NCBI RefSeq assembly: GCF_014058685.1
Contig: NZ_CP059055.1
Location: forward strand, 248,001 to 312,000
Origin: Lactobacillus johnsonii
GTDB lineage: Bacteria > Bacillota > Bacilli > Lactobacillales > Lactobacillaceae
Reading direction: 5' to 3'
DNA length: 64,000 bases
Shown in pieces: positions 9,767 through 18,582 of the stretch. Both the position numbers and the translations under genes were made by a program. Below the pieces are notes generated by a model. It had not been told where the DNA came from. It ran no database searches and was given only the letters and a program-made list of their open reading frames with translations. Numbering within the stretch: position 1 is the stretch's first letter; each line of letters starts with the position of its first letter.

Positions 9767-9826
9767 TATCTCGGATAATTAAGGTAGTATTAAACTATAC
9801 AGTTTTGAAGAAGGAACTATGAGAAT

Positions 9827-10771
9827 ATGACTACTTTATCTGATGTAGCAAAAAAAGCTAGTGTATCTAAGATGACAGTATCGCGGGTTATTAATCATCC
9901 GCAACAGGTGACGCCAGAATTAAGAAAAATTGTGGAAAAAGCAATGGAGCAATTGAATTATCATCCCAATTCAATTGCGAGTGCTTTAGCTCATAATCGG
10001 ACTAATGTGGTTAAATTGGTAATTTTAGAAGATATTGATACAACCGAGCCATACTATATGAATCTACTTTTTGGGATTGCTAAAGGACTAAGCAAAAAAC
10101 ACTACGCAATTCAATTAGCCACAGACAGGAATGTTGGCGGAGGAGACGGCTATATTATAACTGGTGGGCGAGCAACGGATGCAGAATGGTTAGATCAATT
10201 AGATAAACCTTTTGTTTTATTTGGAGAAAATCGTTATGGCTATGATTTTATTGATACAGATAACAAATTAGGTGAACAGCTGGCTACACAGTATGCACTT
10301 AATAAAAATTATCAATCAATTGTTTTCATTGGAATTGATGAAAAAGAGCCTTTTGAATATTCAAGGGAAGCCGGCTATATCAATACACTTCAGAAACATA
10401 ATATGATTCCAAAAATTTTTCGAATCCAAAACCATAGTAGTCTGGCTGAAAAATTAATTATTGATAATTGGAGAAAATTTGCACCGAATACATGCTTTAT
10501 TTGTGCTAGTGATCGAATTGCAGTGGGGGTAGTACGAGCTATACAAAGAAAAAATGGAAATATTCCTCGGGATTTTGGTGTGATTGGTTTTGACGGAGTC
10601 TTTTTAGATCAAGTCTCAAATCCAAAACTCACTACCGTTAAGCAAAATTTATTTAAGCTTGGGGAGCTCTTAGCTGGGATGATTCTGCAAAAAATTAAAC
10701 AAGATGGAGCCCAGCAGGGTGAAGTCTTGCTTGAACCAGAACTAATAAAAAGTGAATCTACAAGAAAGTAA
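9827..10771 (+). CDS. malR: LacI-family regulator of maltose/maltodextrin genes
   Basis: A 314-residue LacI/GalR regulator: N-terminal helix-turn-helix (TLSDVAKKASVSKMTVSRVI, residues 2-21), hinge near 45-58 and a periplasmic-binding-like sugar domain ending in the conserved GVIGFDGVFLDQVSNPKLTT. It heads the maltodextrin cluster and is followed by its own terminator. The palindrome TGATACCGGTAACA before the next gene and again before the maltose phosphorylase gene is a plausible operator. The ligand (maltose or a metabolite) is inferred from context. Confidence 0.88.
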   Translation: MTTLSDVAKKASVSKMTVSRVINHPQQVTPELRKIVEKAMEQLNYHPNSIASALAHNRTNVVKLVILEDIDTTEPYYMNLLFGIAKGLSKKHYAIQLATDRNVGGGDGYIITGGRATDAEWLDQLDKPFVLFGENRYGYDFIDTDNKLGEQLATQYALNKNYQSIVFIGIDEKEPFEYSREAGYINTLQKHNMIPKIFRIQNHSSLAEKLIIDNWRKFAPNTCFICASDRIAVGVVRAIQRKNGNIPRDFGVIGFDGVFLDQVSNPKLTTVKQNLFKLGELLAGMILQKIKQDGAQQGEVLLEPELIKSESTRK

Positions 10772-10798
10772 GAAGCTGTCTAAACAGCTTCTTTTTTT
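10770..10798 (+). terminator. Terminator after malR
   Basis: AAGAAGCTGT pairs with ACAGCTTCTT around CTAA, followed by a T run. Confidence 0.85.
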
Positions 10799-10811
10799 GA
10801 TACCGGTAACA
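10798..10811 (+). promoter_or_regulatory. Palindromic operator candidate, copy 1 (ACCGGT core)
   Basis: TGATACCGGTAACA is a near-perfect 14-bp palindrome with the central CpG typical of LacI-family operators. The identical 14-mer recurs at 14330-14343, again followed about 26-28 bases later by an AAGCGCTT palindrome. Binding by the neighbouring MalR is inferred. Confidence 0.65.
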
Positions 10812-10823
10812 GATAAAATATAT

Positions 10824-10837
10824 TGTAAGCGCTTATA
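10824..10837 (+). promoter_or_regulatory. cre-like site before the alpha-glucosidase gene
   Basis: TGTAAGCGCTTATA resembles a CcpA site with the AAGCGCTT core. It lies downstream of the ACCGGT operator in the same promoter region. Confidence 0.55.
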
Positions 10838-10875
10838 ACGATTGCTTAAAATAAAATTCATGGAGGATGTGTATT

Positions 10876-12531
10876 ATGAGACATTGGTATGATCAAGCAA
10901 TTATTTATCAAATATATCCTAAGTCTTTTCAAGATTCTAATAATGACGGTATTGGTGACTTAAATGGAATAAGAAAGAGAATACCGTATTTAAAGGAATT
11001 AGGAATCAATGCTGTTTGGCTAAATCCAATTTTTGTTTCTCCACAAGTGGATAATGGCTATGATGTATCAAATTATTTTGCTATTGATCCAAAGATGGGA
11101 ACAATGGAGGATATGGACAACTTAATTAAAGAGATGCATGAGGCTGGTATTCATGTAATTATGGACTTTGTATTAAACCATACTTCTGATCAGCATCCCT
11201 GGTTTCAAGATGCTATAAAAAATCCAGAAAGTATATATCGTGACTATTATATTTTTGCTGGAGAAAACAATCAGCGTCCAAATAATTGGGGAAGTTTTTT
11301 CGGAGGAAGTGTTTGGGAAAAGGATCCTGCAGGAACTGGACAATTTTATTTCCATCTTTTTGATAAAAGAATGCCCGATTTGAATTGGAAGAATCCTGAA
11401 GTTAGACATGCAATGATTGAGATTGCAAAATATTGGTTAGAAAAGGGAATTGATGGATTAAGATTAGATGCTTTTATTCATATTGCAAAAGCAGATCTAA
11501 GACAGAATTTTCCCGTTAATAGCAAAGATGAAGAACCAGTAATTGCAGAACCATTTTTTGCTAATTTACCACAAGTTCAAAAATGGATGCGTCCATTTTG
11601 TGAAGAAATAAAACAGGATTATCCTGATGCATTACTTTTAGGGGAAGCAGCAAGTGCAAATGTGAATTTGGCTGTGGATTATACAAATCAGGACAATCAT
11701 TTAATGGATAGCGTAATTACTTTTAGATATTTTACTGAAGATCAAAGTAAGATCGATCCTAGTTTTTTGAGTAATTATCAACCTAAGCCATTAGATTGGG
11801 TTAAATTTAAACAAAATCAGACTATTTGGCAACAGACCTTAAGTGGAATTTCTAAACCTACTCTCTATTGGAATAATCATGATATGGCAAGGCTGGCAAC
11901 TAGGATTGCTAAAAATGATATTCAAGCAAGAAGTTTAGCAATGCTGATGTACTTACAGTGCGGTATTCCAATCATTTATTATGGTGAAGAGCTGGGGATG
12001 AAAAATTTACAGTTTGAAGATATAAATAATTTTAAAGATGATACTGTAAAAGAGTTTGTGACGAGTGCAGAAAAAGCAGGTAAGACTTCAAAAGAAGCAT
12101 TGTTAATGGCAAGCAAAACCCATAAGCTGCCTGCTCGAGGTCCAATGCCATGGGATAACGAAAGAAATAATGGCTTTACAGAGAAAGAGCCTTGGATTAA
12201 AGGTAAGAAGCTTGATAAGGCAAATGTAGCTGATGAAATAGCGGATGATAGTAGTATGTTTAACTTTTACAAAAAGCTTATTAGCTTGAAGAAAGAACAA
12301 CTATTTCAAGAGGGTAATTATTATTTATGGCCAACGTCAAATAGTAGCTATGTCTATGAGCGTAATTTAAAAGACAAAAAAGCACTTATTGCTGTTTCTT
12401 TAAGTCAAGAACCGATTGAACTTGAAGTAGGAAAAGAATTTAGTAATGAAAGATTATCAGCTGGTCAATATGATTTAGTGGCAGGAGAATTAAGACTAGA
12501 GCCATATGCCGGAGTAGTATTAGAAAATTAA
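10876..12531 (+). CDS. GH13 alpha-glucosidase (oligo-1,6-glucosidase type)
   Basis: A 551-residue cytoplasmic GH13 (subfamily 31-like) hydrolase acting on short malto- or isomalto-oligosaccharides. The (beta/alpha)8 core shows region I DFVLNHTSDQHPW (near 96-108), nucleophile Asp in GLRLDAF (near 195), acid/base Glu in LLGEAAS (near 256) and the third Asp in NNHDMARL (near 335); there is no signal peptide. The ATG at 10876 is chosen because the ATG at 10867 abuts the GGAGG site. It is 19 bases from the next GH13 gene. It is a paralogue of the gene at 22127-23743. Confidence 0.9.
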   Translation: MRHWYDQAIIYQIYPKSFQDSNNDGIGDLNGIRKRIPYLKELGINAVWLNPIFVSPQVDNGYDVSNYFAIDPKMGTMEDMDNLIKEMHEAGIHVIMDFVLNHTSDQHPWFQDAIKNPESIYRDYYIFAGENNQRPNNWGSFFGGSVWEKDPAGTGQFYFHLFDKRMPDLNWKNPEVRHAMIEIAKYWLEKGIDGLRLDAFIHIAKADLRQNFPVNSKDEEPVIAEPFFANLPQVQKWMRPFCEEIKQDYPDALLLGEAASANVNLAVDYTNQDNHLMDSVITFRYFTEDQSKIDPSFLSNYQPKPLDWVKFKQNQTIWQQTLSGISKPTLYWNNHDMARLATRIAKNDIQARSLAMLMYLQCGIPIIYYGEELGMKNLQFEDINNFKDDTVKEFVTSAEKAGKTSKEALLMASKTHKLPARGPMPWDNERNNGFTEKEPWIKGKKLDKANVADEIADDSSMFNFYKKLISLKKEQLFQEGNYYLWPTSNSSYVYERNLKDKKALIAVSLSQEPIELEVGKEFSNERLSAGQYDLVAGELRLEPYAGVVLEN

Positions 12532-12550
12532 AAAGATTGAGGAATAAAAT

Positions 12551-14275
12551 ATGCAACTTGCAGCTTTAAAACACAGAACTGAAAGTGAAGATTGTTTTGT
12601 TATTGATCATTCACACGTTAAAATTAGACTTCATACAGCAAAAGATGATGTGGAAAAAGTAATTGTTCATTACACTGATAACTATTTACCACCAGAGCAA
12701 GCTAAGGAACTTGAGATGGAGAAAGCGGGTAGAGGTCAAGTTAGTGATTACTGGACAGCAACTTTAACTGCACCTTATCATCGGATTAAATACACCTTTG
12801 AAGTAATTGGAAAAGATGGAAGTCGTTATATCTTTGGTGATCGTAGTATTGAAAAATTTAGTGATGAAAAATTAAGAGAAGATGGAATGTATTTTAAAGT
12901 TCCATACTTCCACGATATTGATCGAATCAAAACACCAAAATGGCTAAAAGATATTGTTTGGTATCAAATTTTTCCAGAGCGTTTTGCTAATGGCGATAAA
13001 AGTAATGACCCAGCAAATGTTAAAGAATGGAATCCAGAAGATCATCCAGGCAGAGAAGATTTTTATGGTGGAGACTTACAGGGAGTTTTAGATCATCTAG
13101 ATGATCTACAGAAATTAGGGGTTACGGGATTATATTTCTGCCCAATTTTTAAGGCAAGTTCTAATCATAAATATGACACAATTGATTATTTACAAGTAGA
13201 TCCAGCTTTTGGAGACAAGGATTTATTTGCAAAAGTAGTTAATGAAGCACATAAGCGTGGGATGAAAGTGATGCTTGATGCTGTATTTAATCACTTAGGT
13301 GATCAATCAATGCAGTGGCAAGATGTAGTTAAAAATGGCGAAAAATCACGCTTTAAAGATTGGTTCCACATTAATTCATATCCTGTTGAACCATATCGTG
13401 ACCCAAGTAAAGGTGAAAAAAATCCACCATATGAAACTTTTGCCTTCGAAAAACATATGCCTAAGTTAAATACGGCTAACCCAGAAGTACAGGACTTTTT
13501 ATTAGAAATTGCGACCTACTGGGTAAAATATTTTGATATTGATGCTTGGCGGCTAGATGTTGCAAATGAAGTTGACCACCATTTCTGGAAGAGATTCCAT
13601 GATGAATTAGTTAAAATAAAGCCTGATTTTTATATTGTTGGGGAAATATGGCATTCAGCTCGTCCATGGCTTCAGGGGGATCAATTTACAGGTGTAATGA
13701 ATTATCCATATACTTTACAAATTGAAGACCACTTCTTTAAACATAAAATGGATGCTAAAGACCTTAGTGAACACCTAACTGATCAGTTAATGATGTATCC
13801 AGATATGGTTGACCAGGCTATGATGAATATGCTTGATTCCCACGATACGGCTAGAATTTTAACTTTAGCAAAAGACAATCAAGATTTAGCTTTGCAAGCA
13901 GTTGCGTATGAATTTGTTCAACCTGGAGTGCCATGTATTTACTATGGAACAGAGATGGGGATGAGCGGTGATAATGATCCGGATTGTCGTAAACCAATGG
14001 ATTGGAGTAAGATAAATGGTCCGGTATGGCAAAGAGTTCATGAATTAGTGAAATTCAGACTAGATCATAGTGATACCTTGAATAAAGGTACTGTTAAGTT
14101 AACGGTAACAGAAAAAGGACTTCTAAAAGTTGAACGAACAGGCAAAGAAACAATAAAGGCCTACTATAATACCGGTAAACATAATGTAAAAATTGATAAA
14201 ACAGCAGCTCTTAGTCAGAATTATAAAGCGGGAGTGTTAGCGCCAAATGGCTTTTTGATTGAGGTTAAAGCTTAA
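12551..14275 (+). CDS. Neopullulanase / maltogenic amylase (GH13_20)
   Basis: A 574-residue cytoplasmic GH13 subfamily 20 enzyme that cleaves cyclodextrins, pullulan or maltodextrins to maltose. An N-terminal CBM34-like beta domain (about 1-125, with LKHRTESEDCF) precedes the catalytic barrel, which begins near WYQIFPERFANGD. Catalytic residues are visible: Asp in AWRLDVANEVDHHFW (near 332), Glu in IVGEIWHSA (near 361) and Asp in LDSHDTAR (near 428). It works with the other glucosidases and the phosphorylase to process imported maltodextrin. Confidence 0.92.
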   Translation: MQLAALKHRTESEDCFVIDHSHVKIRLHTAKDDVEKVIVHYTDNYLPPEQAKELEMEKAGRGQVSDYWTATLTAPYHRIKYTFEVIGKDGSRYIFGDRSIEKFSDEKLREDGMYFKVPYFHDIDRIKTPKWLKDIVWYQIFPERFANGDKSNDPANVKEWNPEDHPGREDFYGGDLQGVLDHLDDLQKLGVTGLYFCPIFKASSNHKYDTIDYLQVDPAFGDKDLFAKVVNEAHKRGMKVMLDAVFNHLGDQSMQWQDVVKNGEKSRFKDWFHINSYPVEPYRDPSKGEKNPPYETFAFEKHMPKLNTANPEVQDFLLEIATYWVKYFDIDAWRLDVANEVDHHFWKRFHDELVKIKPDFYIVGEIWHSARPWLQGDQFTGVMNYPYTLQIEDHFFKHKMDAKDLSEHLTDQLMMYPDMVDQAMMNMLDSHDTARILTLAKDNQDLALQAVAYEFVQPGVPCIYYGTEMGMSGDNDPDCRKPMDWSKINGPVWQRVHELVKFRLDHSDTLNKGTVKLTVTEKGLLKVERTGKETIKAYYNTGKHNVKIDKTAALSQNYKAGVLAPNGFLIEVKA

Positions 14276-14286
14276 TATATGAAGAA

Positions 14287-14318
14287 TAAAAAGCAGCAAT
14301 AAGAGGCTGCTTTTTTTC
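14287..14318 (+). terminator. Terminator after the neopullulanase gene
   Basis: AAAAAGCAGC pairs with GCTGCTTTTT around AATAAGAG; T run. Confidence 0.8.
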
Positions 14319-14329
14319 TTATAAATTTT

Positions 14330-14343
14330 TGATACCGGTAACA
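14330..14343 (+). promoter_or_regulatory. Palindromic operator candidate, copy 2 (ACCGGT core)
   Basis: TGATACCGGTAACA, identical to the copy at 10798-10811, placed upstream of the maltose phosphorylase-transport operon. The shared sequence and spacing to the cre-like site argue for co-regulation of the two transcription units. Confidence 0.65.
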
Positions 14344-14353
14344 TTAAAACAAA

Positions 14354-14374
14354 CATTGTTAAGCGCTTTCAATG
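14354..14374 (+). promoter_or_regulatory. cre-like palindrome before maltose phosphorylase gene
   Basis: A 21-bp imperfect palindrome centred on AAGCGCTT, with outer arms CATTG and CAATG; the right half GCTTTCA is a perfect cre half-site. Suggests CcpA control. Confidence 0.6.
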
Positions 14375-14429
14375 ATTAGATAATAGATTTGTAAATAAAA
14401 AGACTTCACGAAAGTGACGGAGAATGATG

Positions 14430-16700
14430 ATGAAGAGAATTTTTGAGGTTGATCCTTGGAAAGTAACGACACATGAATTTTCTAAGGAAGATAAAAGGTT
14501 ACAAGAAAGTATTACTGCAATTGGTAATGATTATATGGGAATGAGAGGAAACTTTGAGGAGGGTTACTCTGGCGACACACTTCAAGGAACATATTTAGCA
14601 GGTGTGTGGTTCCCAGATAAGACAGTTGTTGGTTGGTGGAAAAATGGATACCCAAAATACTTCGGTAAGACACCAAATGCTCCAAGTTTTATTGGAATTG
14701 GGATCACCGTCAATGGTGAAAAAATTGATTTAGCTAAAGTAAAGTTTAGTGATTTTGAATTATCACTTGATATGCATCAAGGGCTTCTTTCAAGAAGTTT
14801 TATCTATGAAGGTAAAGATGTCAAAGTTAAATTTGAATTTGAACGTTTTCTTCATATTGTACAAAAAGAAGCTGCTTTAATTAAAGTAAAAGCTACGGTA
14901 CTTGAAGGAAAGGCTAAGATTGATTTTGATTCTACTTTAGATGGAACAGTTGTTAACGAAGACAGTAACTATGATGAACGCTTCTGGATTCCACTTGGTG
15001 AGAATAAGGATACAAAAACTATCCAGGTAAAAACTAAGCCTAATCCTTATGAAGTGCCTCAATTCACAGTTTTACTTCAAGAATCTTTGCGCCACAATGG
15101 TGAACTAATTCAAACTGAAGTTTCTACTAAAGAAGCCAAGTTGAGCGAAAAATTTTCAGTTGAATTAAGTGAAGGACAAAGTTACGAACTTGAAAAAGAC
15201 ATTATTGTTGTAACAAGTAGAGATGTTGAAGAAAAAGATCAAGCAAGTGTTGCTGAAGATTTAATGAATAAGCTTCAATCAAAGAGCTTTGAAGAAAACT
15301 TAGCCGATCATACTGCTGAATGGCAAAAACGTTGGGACATGAGTGATGTTGAAATTTCTGGTGATGCAGCAGCCCAACAGGGGATTAGATTTAATATTGC
15401 TCAGTTGTTCATGACATACTACGGTGAAGATGAACGCTTGAACGTTGGTCCTAAGGGATTTACTGGTGAAAAATACGGTGGTGCTACTTATTGGGATACT
15501 GAGGCTTACATCGTTCCAATGTACTTAGGGATTACTAACCCAAGCGTTACTAAAGCCCTTCTTCAATATCGTCATAATCAATTACCAGGAGCATATCACA
15601 ATGCTAAAGAACAAGGCCTTCCAGGTGCCTTGTTCCCAATGGTAACTTTCAATGGTATTGAATGTCATAACGAATGGGAAATTACTTTTGAAGAAATCCA
15701 CAGAAATGCTGATATTCCACATGCAATTGCTATGTATACCGAATACACCGGCGATGATAGCTATGTTAAGAATGAAGGTATGGATGTCTTAGTTGGAACT
15801 GCAAGGTTCTGGGCAGCTCGAGTTCACTGGTCTAAATGGCGTAACAAGTATGTAATGCACGGTGTGACTGGTCCTAACGAATATGAAAACAATGTTAACA
15901 ACAACTGGTTTACCAACACTATGGCAAGATGGCTTCTGAAATATACACTAGAGCGTTTGCCACTTGCAACTAAAGAAGCTCAAGAACGAGTTCATGTTAC
16001 TGAAGAAGAAAAAGAAAAGTGGCAAGACATTGTTGATAAGATTTATCTTCCAGAAGATAAAGAGCTAGGGATTTTCTTACAACAAGATGATTTTCTTGAT
16101 AAAGAGATTCGTCCAGTAAGTGAAATTGAAGATCAACGTCCTATTAACCAGCATTGGTCTTGGGATAAGATCTTAAGATCACCATTTATTAAGCAAGCTG
16201 ATGTTTTGCAAGGTATCTATTTCTTCCCAGAAAACTATACGAAGGATCAAAAAGAAAAGAACTTTGATTTCTATGAACCGTTAACTGTTCATGAAAGTTC
16301 CCTTTCACCTTCAATTCACTCAGTTTTAGCTGCTGAATTAGGAAAGAAAGATAAGGCGGTTGAACTGTATGAAAGAACTGCAAGACTTGATTTAGATAAT
16401 TACAACAATGATACGGTAGATGGTTTACACATTACTTCGATGAGTGGATCATGGCTAGCTATTGTTCAGGGCTTTGCTGGGATGAGATACGACCATGACC
16501 AATTGAAATTTAAGCCATTTATTCCAGATAACTGGGACCACTATAGCTTTAAGATTAACTACCGTGGTCGGTTAATTAAGGTTTATGTTGATCATCAAGA
16601 AACCAAGATCTCTTTACTTGAAGGTAAAGATCTAGAAATTCTTGTTAATGATAAGAAGGTAATGCTTAAAGAAGGTGAAAGTGAATGCTTAAAGGACTAA
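14430..16700 (+). CDS. mapA: Maltose phosphorylase (GH65)
   Basis: Converts maltose plus phosphate to beta-glucose-1-phosphate and glucose, saving ATP. The 756-residue protein has the GH65 order: N-terminal beta-sandwich (about 1-270), (alpha/alpha)6 barrel with the catalytic Glu region HGVTGPNEYENN (near 478-489), the KKYGGATYWDTEA-like substrate loop and a C-terminal beta domain. Three ATGs are in frame at 14424, 14427 and 14430; the last is 7 bases from GGAG and gives the family start MKRIFEVDPW. The product is used by the overlapping pgmB gene. Confidence 0.95.
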   Translation: MKRIFEVDPWKVTTHEFSKEDKRLQESITAIGNDYMGMRGNFEEGYSGDTLQGTYLAGVWFPDKTVVGWWKNGYPKYFGKTPNAPSFIGIGITVNGEKIDLAKVKFSDFELSLDMHQGLLSRSFIYEGKDVKVKFEFERFLHIVQKEAALIKVKATVLEGKAKIDFDSTLDGTVVNEDSNYDERFWIPLGENKDTKTIQVKTKPNPYEVPQFTVLLQESLRHNGELIQTEVSTKEAKLSEKFSVELSEGQSYELEKDIIVVTSRDVEEKDQASVAEDLMNKLQSKSFEENLADHTAEWQKRWDMSDVEISGDAAAQQGIRFNIAQLFMTYYGEDERLNVGPKGFTGEKYGGATYWDTEAYIVPMYLGITNPSVTKALLQYRHNQLPGAYHNAKEQGLPGALFPMVTFNGIECHNEWEITFEEIHRNADIPHAIAMYTEYTGDDSYVKNEGMDVLVGTARFWAARVHWSKWRNKYVMHGVTGPNEYENNVNNNWFTNTMARWLLKYTLERLPLATKEAQERVHVTEEEKEKWQDIVDKIYLPEDKELGIFLQQDDFLDKEIRPVSEIEDQRPINQHWSWDKILRSPFIKQADVLQGIYFFPENYTKDQKEKNFDFYEPLTVHESSLSPSIHSVLAAELGKKDKAVELYERTARLDLDNYNNDTVDGLHITSMSGSWLAIVQGFAGMRYDHDQLKFKPFIPDNWDHYSFKINYRGRLIKVYVDHQETKISLLEGKDLEILVNDKKVMLKEGESECLKD

Positions 16701-17347
16701 TTTTTGACTTAGATGGAGTTTTAACAAATTCAGCTGTCTATCATTTAACTGCTTGGAATAATTTAGCTAAGGAATTAGGGATTAACTTAACGGATGATCA
16801 ACTTGATAGCTTAAGGGGTATTTCAAGAATGGATTCTTTAAATCTAATTTTGAAATATGGCGACCAGGAAGATAAATATTCTGAAGCAGAAAAAGAAAAG
16901 TTCGCAGCAGAAAAGAATACCAAATTTGTTGAACAAGTTGAAAAAATGACGCCAGCAGATATTTTGCCAGGTATTCCGGAACTACTTAGTGATGCAAAGA
17001 AACAAAACTTAAAAATGGTTATTGCTTCTGCCTCAAAAAATGCACCTAAGATTTTAACAAAGTTAGGAATTATGGATGAATTTGATGGCATTGTTGATCC
17101 AGCAACACTTCATCACGGAAAACCAGATCCAGAAATTTATGAAAAAGCTCAAGAATTAGCTGGTTTAAATGCAGACGAAGTAATTAGTTTTGAAGATGCT
17201 CAAGCAGGTGTTCAATCAATTAAAAGTGCTGGTCAATTTGCAGTTGGAATTGGGGATAAAGAGGTCTTGAAAGAGGCTGATTATATTGTTCCAACTACTA
17301 AAGAATTGAAACTTTCAGAAATTGAATCAGTTTTTAATAAAAAATAA
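16685..17347 (+). CDS. pgmB: Beta-phosphoglucomutase
   Basis: Isomerises beta-glucose-1-phosphate to glucose-6-phosphate, linking maltose phosphorylase to glycolysis. A 220-residue HAD-superfamily protein with nucleophile motif FDLDGVLTNSAVYH (near 7-20; the second Asp is acid/base), the cap domain with RGISRMDSL, a Ser/Ala motif IASASKNAP and the Mg2+ motif FEDAQAGVQSI. It overlaps mapA by 16 bases, so translation is coupled. Confidence 0.95.
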   Translation: MLKGLIFDLDGVLTNSAVYHLTAWNNLAKELGINLTDDQLDSLRGISRMDSLNLILKYGDQEDKYSEAEKEKFAAEKNTKFVEQVEKMTPADILPGIPELLSDAKKQNLKMVIASASKNAPKILTKLGIMDEFDGIVDPATLHHGKPDPEIYEKAQELAGLNADEVISFEDAQAGVQSIKSAGQFAVGIGDKEVLKEADYIVPTTKELKLSEIESVFNKK

Positions 17348-17367
17348 GAGGGAAGTAGGGAAAGAGA

Positions 17368-18471
17368 ATGGTTGAAGTAGATTTAAACCATATCTATAAA
17401 AAGTACGAAGGAAATGATAAATATTCAGTTAATGACTTTGATTTACATATCAAAGATAAAGAATTTATCGTTTTTGTTGGACCATCTGGTTGTGGTAAAT
17501 CAACTACTTTGAGAATGGTTGCTGGTCTAGAAGATATTTCTAAAGGTACTTTAGAGATTGACCATAAGGTAATGAATGACGTTGCACCTAAAGATAGAGA
17601 CATTGCCATGGTTTTCCAAAACTATGCTTTGTACCCTCATATGTCAATTTACGACAACATGGCTTTTGGATTAAAGCTTCGTCATTATAAGAAAGATGAA
17701 ATTGATAAACGAGTTAAGCATGCAGCAGATATTTTAGGTTTATCAGAATATCTTGATAAAAAGCCAGCTGAATTATCTGGTGGTCAAAGACAGCGTGTTG
17801 CCTTAGGACGGGCAATTGTCCGGGATGCTCCAATTTTCTTAATGGATGAACCTTTATCAAACTTGGATGCAAAATTACGTGTCACAATGCGTGCTGAAAT
17901 TGCTAAGTTGCACCAAAATTTGGGAACTACTACGATTTATGTTACTCACGATCAAACTGAAGCCATGACTTTAGCAGATCGGGTAGTAGTTATGTCAGTT
18001 GGTAAAGTTCAACAAATTGGCACACCTCTAGAGGTTTACAATATGCCGGTAAATATGTTTGTTGCTGGTTTTATCGGATCTCCTCAAATGAACTTCTTTA
18101 ATGTTCACTTTAAAGGAAATCGAATTAGCGATGGAAAAGGTCTAGATATCGAAATCCCTGAAGGTAAAGCAAAGATGCTTAAAGAAAAGGGATATGACGA
18201 TAAAGATCTAGTATTTGGTATCCGTCCAGAAGATATTCATTCAGAGGAAGCATTCCTTGAAACTTGGCCTAACCAAATTGTTGAATCAACTGTTGTTGTT
18301 TCAGAATTGCTTGGTTCAACTATTCAGCTTTATCAAAAAGTAGATGGAACAGAATTTGTTGCCATTATAAATGCCCGTGATTACCATACTCCAGGCGATA
18401 AAGTAAGAATGGGATTTGATGTTAATAAAGCCCACTTCTTTGATAAAGATACAACGAATGCTATTCGTTAA
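17368..18471 (+). CDS. msmK: Sugar ABC transporter ATPase (MsmK/MalK family)
   Basis: The ATPase powering the maltodextrin importer. 367 residues: Walker [11 protein letters not shown] (near 38-47), Q loop FQNYALYPH, signature LSGGQRQR (near 136-143), Walker [13 protein letters not shown] (near 154-165), switch His in VTHDQTEA, and a C-terminal TOBE/MalK regulatory domain (about 235-367). Family members can serve several sugar transporters. Cytoplasmic face of the membrane. It is 20 bases after pgmB. Confidence 0.93.
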   Translation: MVEVDLNHIYKKYEGNDKYSVNDFDLHIKDKEFIVFVGPSGCGKSTTLRMVAGLEDISKGTLEIDHKVMNDVAPKDRDIAMVFQNYALYPHMSIYDNMAFGLKLRHYKKDEIDKRVKHAADILGLSEYLDKKPAELSGGQRQRVALGRAIVRDAPIFLMDEPLSNLDAKLRVTMRAEIAKLHQNLGTTTIYVTHDQTEAMTLADRVVVMSVGKVQQIGTPLEVYNMPVNMFVAGFIGSPQMNFFNVHFKGNRISDGKGLDIEIPEGKAKMLKEKGYDDKDLVFGIRPEDIHSEEAFLETWPNQIVESTVVVSELLGSTIQLYQKVDGTEFVAIINARDYHTPGDKVRMGFDVNKAHFFDKDTTNAIR

Positions 18472-18482
18472 CTTGCAGGAGA

Positions 18483-18568
18483 GGACGCTTCTGCAAAATA
18501 TTGATTGGGTTTACAACGAGTGTGAAACTTGGTTCACGGTTGTAATAATGTATTTAGCCAGTCATGGC
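18483..18568 (+). other. Hairpin-rich spacer before malE
   Basis: Between the ATPase and binding-protein genes is a stem-loop at 18511-18545 (TTACAAC...GTTGTAA with an inner GTGAA/TTCAC stem), plus a small hairpin AGCCA/TGGCT just before the GGAGG of malE. None has a T run. Such structures often protect the binding-protein mRNA and raise its share of product; inferred here. Confidence 0.4.
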
Positions 18569-18582
18569 TAGGAGGAAAAATC

